Shown here one piece after another: positions 9,788 to 17,761 of a stretch of DNA of 30,370 nucleotides. The notes beneath the pieces were generated by a model that saw only the letters and a list, made by a program, of their open reading frames with translations, was not told the DNA's origin and did not search any database. The stretch is from contig BFEA01000318.1 in NCBI GenBank assembly GCA_003427395.1, forward strand, positions 368,189-398,558. Direction: 5' to 3'. Source of the stretch: Chara braunii. Its lineage: Eukaryota; Streptophyta; Charophyceae; Charales; Characeae. The translations under genes were made by a program, and so were the position numbers. Numbering within the stretch: position 1 is the first letter of the stretch; every line of letters begins with the position of its first letter.

Positions 9788-9873
9788 ACCTTTCTCGGCC
9801 TTTTGGCTAAGATCAAGTGTAGTATCTGTTCTGACCAGTTTAATATCTGATCCGTGGTCCATCCGGCCACAAT
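9786..9873 (+). pseudogene. U2 snRNA retropseudogene, 3'-truncated
   Basis: The first 45 or so bases (ATACCTTTCTCGGCC, TTTTGGCTAAGATCAAGTG, TAGTATCTGTTCT) are the U2 snRNA 5' end, including the GTAGTA branch-site recognition sequence. The U2 core TTATCAG is changed to TGACCAG. The copy stops around base 88, near where the Sm site should be, and runs into an A-rich tract (9874-9901). 15-bp target duplications flank it. A real U2 gene would continue through stem-loops III and IV and would have an upstream sequence element and TATA box; neither is seen. It is a processed copy made by LINE machinery. The ATACC start is the plant form as I recall it. Confidence 0.92.
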
Positions 9874-9901
9874 AAAAAAAAAAATAAAAAAAAAAAGAAA
9901 A
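9874..9901 (+). other. A-rich tail of the U2 retrocopy
   Basis: Runs of A interrupted by single T and G residues directly follow the truncated U2 sequence and precede the right TSD. Confidence 0.8.
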
Positions 9902-9940
9902 GGTAACCATATGGCCACAATCCTATAAAAGGTAACCATA
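9898..9940. repeat. Right TSD of the U2 retrocopy plus a rearranged junction
   Basis: The TSD aaaaggtaaccatat (9898-9912) is followed by ggccacaat (9913-9921), identical to the last nine bases of the U2 copy (9865-9873). Then comes cctataaaaggtaaccata (9922-9940), another copy of the target. A more diverged version of the same target lies at 9668-9695. Confidence 0.75.
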
Positions 9941-10234
9941 CCTATCTGATTATCCTATCTAAGTGTCAAAAGATCCCCAGACACTTGTCTACAACGGTCA
10001 ATTTGACAATTACCCTTATACGGCATTATGCAGTCCACCTCACCCCATCTACTGGTACATGTGTACAAAGGGTCACAGAACAGCGCAAATTCACACATTT
10101 ACAAGTACACAATCTCGCAATTTTGCAAGTTCACAAAAAGAAATCAGAAAAAGTCTGAAAAGTAGGAAATGCTCCTGCCGGCAAAGCAACCGTACAAAGT
10201 CCATCAGAAAAGCTCCTCATCTGCTACGAAACCA
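9941..10234. other. Non-coding, A- and C-rich
   Basis: Low-complexity motifs such as ttcacaa and acaagt recur. No gene or element boundary is seen. Confidence 0.45.
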
Positions 10235-10360
10235 TTTTTTTTTTTTTTTTAATCATTTATTATAAAACCGGGAAACGGGCCCGGCGTCCCTCACATGAAT
10301 TCCGTAGCCAATCCAGGCTGGGAGAGGCACTTCCGGCCAGTCCCATCCCCAACCACGGAC
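10235..10360 (-). mobile_element. Short LINE 3' end, tail copy h
   Basis: 16 T (10235-10250) are the poly(A) of a minus-strand insertion. The hairpin arms CCGGG (10268-10272) and CCCGG (10280-10284) pair perfectly around a 7-base loop only 17 bases before the poly(A). The rest matches copies f and g (tcacatgaat, gagaggcacttcc). Confidence 0.7.
10256..10261 (-). promoter_or_regulatory. AATAAA polyadenylation signal of tail h
   Basis: AATAAA on the minus strand, a few bases before the A tract. Confidence 0.55.
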
Positions 10361-10639
10361 CTCCCATAGTGCAGACGCCTGTCTTCAGCCCATCCCGTGC
10401 AGAACTCTAGTTGCAAAGCGTCATCGATGTTAATACTTAGAATTTAATACTATTCCAATGTATAGATTAATTCTATATTATCAAAAACAATCACACAAAT
10501 TTCTAACCTATTCCCTGATACAATTACCGTAATAATCCCTAATCACCGCCTTAGCGGAGCAGCCTTTCTTCTAACGTGGAGTTCCCAATCAGCCGATATT
10601 GCCACCTTGATATTGTATTTAACCTCTGCCCTGATCATG
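10361..10639. other. Non-coding, partly AT-rich
   Basis: No feature recognised. The last part may belong to the 3' UTR of LINE-C on the minus strand. Confidence 0.4.
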
Positions 10640-11020
10640 GGGGGGGTGAGCTGTTCCCCCCTGCGAACTGCCGAATTTTGAGAATTACAAAGAGTCGCAA
10701 GAATAGCACCACGGAGCGTTTCTTCAGCATGAGTACGGCAGGGCGAAAGTGTGCTGTCCTCTAGAAGCTATCCCCAAAAGCACAAACTGGTCGTCCCATC
10801 GAGCATGCACGTTCGGAACCAGGATATTGGAGTGCCCCCACCAGTTCCAGAAGGGATGGGCAAGGTCACACTGCAGTAGAAAGTGCTGAATATCTTCCAT
10901 GCGCGTCCCCGGGCATATGGTACACAGCGGGCCGGCTTTCACAGTCCTACGTGAGCACCTGGTGGCCACTGGCAGGGCCAAATGCATCAACAACCACAGA
11001 AGACTGGCGTGTTTACTGTT
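10640..11020 (-). pseudogene. LINE-C ORF2 zf-RVT fragment
   Basis: The minus strand reads KHASLLWLLMHLALP (about 11010-10965), then AGPLCTICPG, then MEDIQHFLLQCDLAHPFWNWW. This aligns with the LINE-A C-terminus (VTSLQWQIAHRCLP, CLRC, ETIEHIFMQCPLAQFTWRWW). The two Cys pairs and the HFLLQC pattern define the zf-RVT knuckle of plant L1 ORF2. After a stop near 10724 a shifted frame gives TLRGAILATL, matching RRAVLWAL of LINE-A, so an indel has occurred. RT and endonuclease are missing, and the 5' end is cut beside the poly(A) of another minus-strand tail. Confidence 0.75.
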
Positions 11021-11029
11021 GGTAAGATC

Positions 11030-11160
11030 TTTTTTTTTTTTTTAACCAAAAGCTCCATCTATTGGTGGGGAGCAACACCTGCTGGAAACCAGGTCCAGCG
11101 TCCCATAGATACAACCATATCCTCACAATCTTGGCACAAACTGGGAACCGGGCCCAGCAT
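11030..11160 (-). mobile_element. LINE 3' tail with two hairpins, copies c and i
   Basis: 14 T (11030-11043) are the poly(A) of a minus-strand tail. Going away from it come the GCTCC/GGAGC hairpin (11052-11056, 11069-11073), the perfect GCTGGA/TCCAGC hairpin (11081-11086, 11094-11099) and a second CTGGG/CCCAG hairpin (11141-11145, 11153-11157). Both of the latter have 7-base loops and are preceded by GGGA(C/T)G on the minus strand. Tandem duplication of the motif within one tail is unusual in this window. Confidence 0.7.
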
Positions 11161-11170
11161 CCCATAACGA

Positions 11171-11540
11171 GTACGTTCAGAAAAGTCGTCAGAAAAATTT
11201 ATGAAAATGAGACTAGGAATCTACTAGAAAAGTCCAATTAGCCCTTCTTTTCAAGAATAAGCAGGATTCAAAATCCGACTCAGAAGAAACCCCCCCATCA
11301 ATCCTCTGTACCTCACTCCGGCAANACTTACTGCAGCAGANNCACNATCTCTACTGCTGCTATACCCTATTCCAATCCTACCAGCTAGCCCCCTCACTAG
11401 TAGGACGCATGATATCCCACCGTCTCCTTCACCCACTCACCTTGTTTCTTTTAGAACCGGGGTCCTAAAAGAATCTCCAAAAATCTCGACCTCCCTAACA
11501 ATCCTTTCCAGAGTTCCTCAAAGTTGTCTTACTCCCTGCC
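11171..11540. other. Non-coding, with ambiguous bases
   Basis: Four ambiguous bases fall at 11325, 11341-11342 and 11346. No gene is seen. Confidence 0.4.
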
Positions 11541-12270
11541 GAGCTCTTCCAGGCCTCACGCCCCCACTTTCTGCTGGGTTACAGGGCAACACAGCTCGCC
11601 CCAGCTCCGGCCAGCGTCATCCCAGCAGCAAACCTTGGTTGTCCCGTGAGATGCCCACCCCAAAGCATCCCCAGATCTCTCTACCAGGCCTCACGCTCCT
11701 GCGTCAACAGGTTACAGGGCAACACCCCAGCACCGGCCAGCGTCATTCTGGCATCGAACAGCCGCAGATCGCTGAGTATAACAACTTCAACGCAGCCTAG
11801 GAAAGGTTGATAGAAGCCCCAGAATCCGAAACATTCTCTAGTCCCCCTTAATGGCCAAACAGGATAAAATTCAGAAAAAAAAAAGGGGGGTCAAAACTAG
11901 ACATTAATACCAACTATCCTAAGATCCCCCTCTCAACAAGCGGGCCGTCGGTCCCGGCCTTCAGTCCTCGTACCAGAACTCACCTGGTCTCATACCCCCC
12001 TCTGCTAGGGTAACAGGGCACCACAACCCTCCCCAGTACCGACCAGCCTAGTTCTAACGGACAGGTAGTGCCTTCCTCCCTCGACAATTCCTTTAGCTGC
12101 AAACCCCTGAAAAGGTTACAGGGTCCAAACCCCGGCGCCGACTACGTTGGACGATCTGGTTATGCCTTCCACCGTCGGCATAACTCCATGGACCTCAAGC
12201 TCCCCCCTGGGTCACAGAGCAAAGCTCCAGCACCGGTCTATGTCGTCCCAGCATCGTCCTCCTGACCTAC
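11541..12270. repeat. Degenerate repeat series, about five copies
   Basis: A block of the form ggttacagggcaacac...ccccagcaccggccagcgtc recurs at about 11575-11640, 11708-11762, 12008-12058, 12114-12165 and 12208-12262. Spacing between the acaggg landmarks is irregular (roughly 133, 299, 105 and 96 bases) and copies differ by many substitutions. The first two share more sequence (ccaggcctcacgc) upstream. It looks like an old tandem array, broken up later. No reading frame is conserved across copies. Confidence 0.55.
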
Positions 12271-12383
12271 TTACTTTAGCCGACATTCTCCGTCTTGTTG
12301 AAGGTCCCCTTTCTTCTTTCCATCCACCCATTCTAGTTTCCCCTTAGACAATCATCAAATCCAAGGCAATCGTCAACTCCAAA

Positions 12384-12682
12384 TAAACTGACATTTCGTT
12401 AAAACTGACATTTTTTTATAAATTCACGAAAGTGGACTTAGTCAAAATGTCATTACTAATCGGGTGAGAAAGTGGTTATCTCACTTTGTCCATCTGATGT
12501 ACCTCAACGTGAAGTACCATTAACATACATCCGATGGTCAAATCATCGGGAGTCGTCACGACACCCGATGATCTGATCATCCGACTTCATGGGGACAAAA
12601 AAACACTAAAAATGTTGTTTTTTTGTACGCTCAATTTCGTGAATTTAGAAAAACATGTCAGTTTTAACGAAATGTCAGTTAA
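12384..12682. mobile_element. MITE-like element with 25-bp perfect terminal inverted repeats and TAA duplication
   Basis: Left end 12387-12411 (actgacatttcgtta...) is the exact reverse complement of 12655-12679, and similarity continues inward through aaattcacgaaa for about 50 bases. TAA at 12384-12386 and 12680-12682 would be a 3-bp target duplication, as made by PIF/Harbinger transposases; a TA duplication (Tc1/mariner type) is also possible. Within the arm, ACTGACATTT is itself directly repeated. The inside has further inverted repeats: ccatctgatgta with tacatccgatgg, and atcatcggg with cccgatgat. There is no transposase, so it would be non-autonomous and able to fold into one long hairpin. 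Confidence 0.78.
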
Positions 12683-13480
12683 TGGGAAATTAGACAGGAA
12701 AAAAATTCTCTCTTCTGATACAGGTTCTGAAGAACGCCCAGGACTCCACCACACTCTTACCTTGTGACCGTCGAGGTTCCGCCTTCGCCTTAAAAAAAAC
12801 AACCCCCTAGAGCATGCCTCACGGGCCAACCTCTTGCCTTCTCTCCCCAACCGCCAGAACTGATCTCGCCCTAAATCAGTCTGGCCCGGAGAAAGACAAA
12901 CCCTCAATACCGCCTCCCCCTTCCAAGAGTAACACCTCCCACCTTGTGAATCCCTCACCGGGAAAGACTCCAACCCTAGAGGCAAACCCCACCAATCACA
13001 AAACAAGACGTATAGAGGTCAAGGTCAATCTTCAGAATCAGACTATTATGGCGCCAAGACCAAACTTCGTAATCAGGCTATTGTGGCAATAAAAATCAAG
13101 ACAGACAAACTTACTATTTCAAATGATGAGTGACAGAAAATTGAACCAAATTATGAGAAAAAGCTTCGAAGATCCAAATAGGGAATCACAGTAGAAAAAA
13201 CAGTTCTAATGTCCGATCAGACTTTCGACACTGATTCCCAGAACACAAGGTTCAGGGAATCGTCCAGACTGCAAATCTAGAAGTATTTTAAACAAGAAAT
13301 TCCGTATGATCTCAATAGGAAAGAGAAGGAGGTAACACTAGTATTAGATCGTCCTCTTGGATGAACATCAAGGATGGCTACATAGGAAGATCAAACAAAA
13401 TATAAAATCAAACGAAACATCAAGAACAAATAATACAACTACCAAATCATAGCGCCAGAATAAACAAAAAAATAGAAAAA
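12683..13480. other. Non-coding or unrecognised
   Basis: A Pro/Ser/Thr-rich open frame of about 92 codons runs from 12814 to 13092 on the plus strand. It has no motif I know, and base composition alone could explain it. The rest is AT-rich without a recognised feature. Confidence 0.35.
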
Positions 13481-14428
13481 CTAAAAAGTATGAATCAGCC
13501 AAGGCATCTAAAAAATCGCATCATTAAAGATCTAATCAAGGTCATCATACCACTATTTAAGAATTCCATCATTAAGAATTTCACCAAAGTCATGCTGGAG
13601 AAAAAGACACCACTTACCTTTGACATCCTAAAAGCACCCCCCCTCTCTCCAAGCCTCACCTCCTCACTTCATCGGCTCTGAGGCAACTCGGCCTCCTGTG
13701 ATTGACACTCATTCAACCTACGCAATGGACCGAACGATGAATTAAATAGGACCGCAGCTAGGATTGTTGTCACTGCATCCCAAACCACTTCGCGAGAATA
13801 AACCGCTAAGCCCGCCAGCCGCCCCCTCGTAGGTAGCCCGAAGAAATGGGGGGATGTCCACGATGCAGACGTTGCCCACCTAAGGGAGACTCTTCTCCCA
13901 CCTTCCTCCACCCCCTTCTTCCTTGTAACCTCTCCCTCCAACCCACGAAACCTTACCTTCCACCCTTTCTCCCTCCCACACTATTCCTCCTCTCCACCAC
14001 AACCTCAACATGAGAGACACAGCTCCCCGACGTCCCAACACATTCCACCACGATGTCGAGACTCACTCCTCCATACCCCAAACCCTTACAACCAGACCCG
14101 TCATCATCCACGACGTCCAAACACCCTGTCTACCTTGCCTCCATAGCGCCCCAGCTGTCGCGAAACCCTCCGTCGTGTGTGAACGTCGTTCCTGGCTGTG
14201 CCGCGAGACCCGTCGTCGTGCGCGAACGCCGGGCGGCGGAACGCTCCCGGTAGCGCCCCGCCTGCTTCGAGAAAACTGAAGCGCTTGAGAAAGCCTTGGC
14301 AAGGAATCTGCGATGCATCCTGTGGCCATCCACCTCCAAGCCACCACCCAGTTTACATCAACCTGTGGCCTCGCTATCTGGTATCCCAATTTGGTAGTGC
14401 AGTCATCATCTGTGTGTCCGAAAATTGA
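13481..14428. other. Unrecognised stretch, partly CG-rich
   Basis: 13518-13595 holds an imperfect internal direct repeat (catcattaa.ga.nt..nnaa.gtcat). 14150-14280 is CpG-rich, and several frames are open by composition. I recognise no protein. Confidence 0.35.
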
Positions 14429-14451
14429 TTCAACGCGGGTTCCGCGTTGAA
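14429..14451. repeat. 10-bp perfect inverted repeat
   Basis: ttcaacgcgg (14429-14438) and ccgcgttgaa (14442-14451) are separated by 3 bases; ttcaacg recurs at 14455. Similar CGCGTT palindromes occur at 24836-24900. Confidence 0.65.
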
Positions 14452-14499
14452 AAATTCAACGTCGTTAGTTGTTAGACGGGTTACATAGGGGTCTGCGAA

Positions 14500-14870
14500 C
14501 ATTTTTTTCGTGGACTAAAAAAGTAATAAAAAGGGGAAGGAAAAAAAAAAAGGTTCTAGATATTTTTGAGTTCTACAACTCCATTTGTTTTTTGGATTTT
14601 TGGAGCTCTGACTATATTTTTAAAAAATCAAAAACATAAACACAATGGAAAAACAAAACAACAACAAAAGATGAAATGGGTGTTTTTTTTTTTTTCGCAG
14701 AGATTTCTTTTGGGATAAAAAAAAAAAAGCAGAAAAACAAATAAAATATATAGGTTGTAAATTTTTCAAAGATGTACTAAAAATATATATATATATATAT
14801 TTTTTAAAACTTTCATGTATTTCAAAAAAAATAAAAAACATAAAAACAATTAAAAGAAAGAAAAAAAGAA
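14500..14870. repeat. A/T-rich low complexity
   Basis: Long A and T runs with an (AT)n tract at about 14783-14800. No gene. Confidence 0.6.
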
Positions 14871-14872
14871 CA

Positions 14873-14987
14873 CACGCATACACACACAGACACACACAAA
14901 CACACACAGACACACAACACATAAACACACACACGCACACACACACGCACACCAACAATCACGCAAGCACACACACACACACTTACA
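14873..14987. repeat. (CA)n microsatellite, imperfect
   Basis: Units of cacaca, cacaga, cacgca and cacaaa for over 100 bases. Confidence 0.8.
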
Positions 14988-15000
14988 AACCCCCATACAT

Positions 15001-15140
15001 ACTTCCGGGTAGGTCTGGGGACGACAGGATGGGGCGGGCGGCCGGATGGGCCGGGCTGCAGGATGGGGCGGGCAGGGGAAAAAGGATTTGGGGCTAGAGG
15101 TGGTTTAAAGGGCTTCCGGGTTGGTTTGGGGACTCGTAGG
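15001..15140. repeat. G-rich block with internal direct repeats
   Basis: caggatggggcgggc occurs at about 15025 and 15059. cttccgggtaggtctgggg at 15003 is repeated with changes at 15111. Several GGGG and GGG runs sit close together, so G-quadruplex formation is possible. Confidence 0.55.
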
Positions 15141-15339
15141 GGGGGTCAATTTTTTTTATTTTTTTTCTGGTTTTAGTGTTTGGGCGCGTAGGACCATGTG
15201 TCTGAGGCCCAACGCCCCCAATCTATTTTTCCATATTCAAAGGGAGACCTCCGTTTTCCCATTCAACAGGATTCAAAGGGGGCTATGGGGGCTCCGGGGG
15301 CTATTCAACGTGTACAACAGCGTCTAATTCCATTTGTTG

Positions 15340-16183
15340 CCCGTTGCGTCCAATCCAAATTGGATCTGTGCAAAAACAAATACACTTCAATTTTTGGTCG
15401 TTCTCTGGTAATCAACAATGTAACCCTAGCCTCAACCTGGTACAAATCGGCTATATGGGCACTAGACGAATCATCGATCAAATTGCTCCAACAACAGCTC
15501 ACGACCTTTTTATGAAGAGGCAACCACGACTGTAAAAATGTCATCAATGGAGTAGCTTGAACATTCATCATACAACCCAAATCTAAAGGTGGGTTGAGAA
15601 TTATTGATCCATCCACTCAAACTATGACCCTATCTATGCAATGCATCAAGAGACTTTTATTCAACCCACAAACACGTTGGAGTGTCAGGGCATTGGAGCA
15701 ATTGAGGAGACTAGCTCCCCCCACCGGTAGTGCAGTACATTCAACAACGTGGTTAGAAAACCAGGTATGGTCAATCCCAAGAAGCATACGAAGAAACCAC
15801 AATGCCCAATAACTCACAGATAAGGAAGCGACAAGACAAAACATTAGCAAAGACTCATTTTGGATAAAAAACTTGAAGACCTGGAGAAACATTCCCTGCA
15901 TAATCAACACCCTCTCAAAAGGTGTGAAAAGATTATCCGTCAACCAATTTTCAATAATTAATGGATAAGGGACTTCCGAGGCTATACTCTACATTATATG
16001 GAGAACCCTTGGAAAGGATGGACTAAAACAAGTATCATAAGAATCAAAGATATTTGGGACGAAGAAACTAGAGATTGGATTCTCCCAGATGTTTTGCACA
16101 CTAGGCGTAAATATTGTTATCAAGTGAACGAAAGCCTAGAGAGGATTGTGGACTTAATCCCTGTAGATTGGATACAGATCCTC

Positions 16184-16214
<31 letters not shown>

Positions 16215-17304
16215 ACTAGGTGGGTATAAATAATGAGACCCAAGTAGTTGGAAACATCCTAATCCCCCCTCCCTGGATTCATTAGTGTTCATCTTTTTTT
16301 CCCCTCTTAAAAGAAGACAATACAGTGACCCACCACCTTGAAAACAAGACAGAATGGATTCCAAAAGACCAAATTTTCAGGATCAGGGTACTTCAGAAAT
16401 ATTTCTCATCATGGTTGGCCTTTAGACCAACATCTGAGATCTCGCATCTTCCATTAGATCCAGCAGGCTTGACATGGGGTGCACAGAACAAGAAAGGAAG
16501 AGACTTCACTTGGTCTATGCACTTCCTATCAGTCAAATCAACCTATCGGATGATCAAACCTACAATCAATCTAAAGGACAAAGTTTCAACGAGATGGATG
16601 CAACAGTTGAATATAAGTAAGCAAGACCAGAGACAAGTTCGCTGGTTCAAAGCGGTAAGATCAAAACCATCCAAGATTGCCTTGCTGCAATGGAAAAGAG
16701 AACATCGATGTTTTCCCACGAACGATTGTTTGATAAACAGATCCTCTCTGGAAAAAAAAAGGTTGGCAGAATTTTTGTGTAAACTCTGTAAATCAGCTTT
16801 CCCCAGCAGGAAAATCCCGGAGACTATATAACATATTTTTTCTGGTATGTCCATGTTTCATTTGGTTTTGGAGATGGTGGGACCGCATCTGGGGTCAACT
16901 GGAAACAACATAACTATGACCCTGGGGATGAAAACTTGAAAAGTAATTCTGCTATAAGTTTGGACCCCAGACCAAATAGACAATTTCACTCAGAACATGT
17001 TCACCCTGGGTAGGAGAGCAATCCTTTGGGCCATCTGGAAACATAGATGCACCAATGAATGGGAAGGAGTTAGACTTGATGACCCATAATTTACTCACAA
17101 CATCAAACAGCAAGTGTAAAACAATATTTTGGTGCAATGAGAAAAGTTAACAGATAAGCTACAACATAACTCCTCAAAAGTAGATATCCTCAAAGCCATC
17201 AAATCTCTCAGCAGTGATTAGCTAGGGGGGGACAAAGGGGGGGAAATTGGAAGGATAAAATGAAAAGGTGCGAAAGGAGATGGGGGCCAAGAAATAAATA
17301 AGAA
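15340..17304 (+). pseudogene. LINE-D ORF2 C-terminal region and start of 3' UTR, degraded
   Basis: Homology with LINE-A and LINE-B starts at LDLCKNKYTSIFGRSLVINNV (from about 15360), so the copy is 5'-truncated and lacks endonuclease and RT. Then come GGLRIIDPSTQ (about 15588), WKGWTKTSIIRIKDIWDEE (about 16007), DQIFRIRVLQ (16366), STYRMIKPTINLKDKVSTRW and the zf-RVT knuckle CKLC...ETI (16780-16830), followed after a stop and a shift by HIFF.VCP. The pieces occupy at least two frames. At 16184-16212 a 29-A tract replaces about seven codons present in LINE-A (KGPTIQE). After about 17230 the sequence is 3' UTR, interrupted at 17313 by LINE-E. Confidence 0.85.
16184..16212 (+). repeat. 29-A tract inside LINE-D coding sequence
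   Basis: An uninterrupted A29 lies between atcctc and ggactag. In LINE-A the corresponding place is ordinary coding sequence. It is therefore not a genuine 3' poly(A): LINE-D homology resumes at once on the far side. Confidence 0.8.
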
Positions 17305-17313
17305 CTACAAACT
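17305..17313. repeat. TSD of LINE-E, 3' side
   Basis: ctacaaact here is repeated at 25037-25045. LINE-A has the uninterrupted version (ctacagactg) at about 5063, which marks the pre-insertion site. Confidence 0.8.
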
Positions 17314-17347
17314 TTTTTTTTTTTTTTTTTTTTGAGAAAATGAATAC

Positions 17348-17353
17348 TTTATT
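17348..17353 (-). promoter_or_regulatory. AATAAA polyadenylation signal of LINE-E
   Basis: AATAAA on the minus strand lies about 15 bases before the poly(A) tract at 17333-17313. Confidence 0.7.
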
Positions 17354-17367
17354 ACCAATGAACAAGT

Positions 17368-17384
17368 TGAGGTCGGGGACCTCA
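17368..17384 (-). repeat. 7-bp hairpin in LINE-E 3' UTR
   Basis: tgaggtc (17368-17374) and gacctca (17378-17384) are perfect inverted repeats around ggg, between the conserved hairpin and the poly(A). Confidence 0.6.
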
Positions 17385-17430
17385 CAATTCTACCCGGAAG
17401 CTGGGGCCTTTACCCAGGGTTGGCTCAGTA

Positions 17431-17447
17431 CTAGAAACTGGGTCCAG
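17431..17447 (-). repeat. LINE tail hairpin, copy e (LINE-E)
   Basis: As minus-strand RNA, CUGGA pairs with UCUAG through four Watson-Crick pairs and one G-U pair, around the 7-base loop cccaguu. GGGGACG precedes it, as in the other copies. Confidence 0.65.
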
Positions 17448-17453
17448 CGTCCC

Positions 17454-17761
17454 CACACTTGTCCTGCAACTTAGTATTCTCCAAAAAATGCAACCCTTAA
17501 GCTCACAAAACAAGATGGGAGCTTTGAAGCACCCAGTTTGCCCCTAAGCTCCCTGTCACGTCCACCTGTCAACTTCCCTCGCTTCCCATCCTTGCCAATC
17601 TAGCCAATATATATCTTGTCTCCCCAGCACCAAACCCTCTTATCTCCTGAAGGTAGACGTGAACAACGAAAAAACCTGAGAGAGTAACGTCCTCAATATG
17701 ACTAAAGAAAAACTTCCTACTCAGGGTGGGGAACTAAAATGTTCCCCATGATCTATCGTGG
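17454..17761 (-). other. LINE-E 3' UTR
   Basis: No coding frame with homology. It lies between the end of ORF2 and the tail hairpin. Confidence 0.55.

Noticed and set aside
13669-14389. Overlapping frames in a CG-rich stretch
   Set aside because: No conserved motif, and several frames are equally open; composition explains them.
14620-14958. A Cys/Val-rich minus-strand frame resembling a small secreted protein
   Set aside because: It is the translation of a (CA)n microsatellite and A/T tracts.
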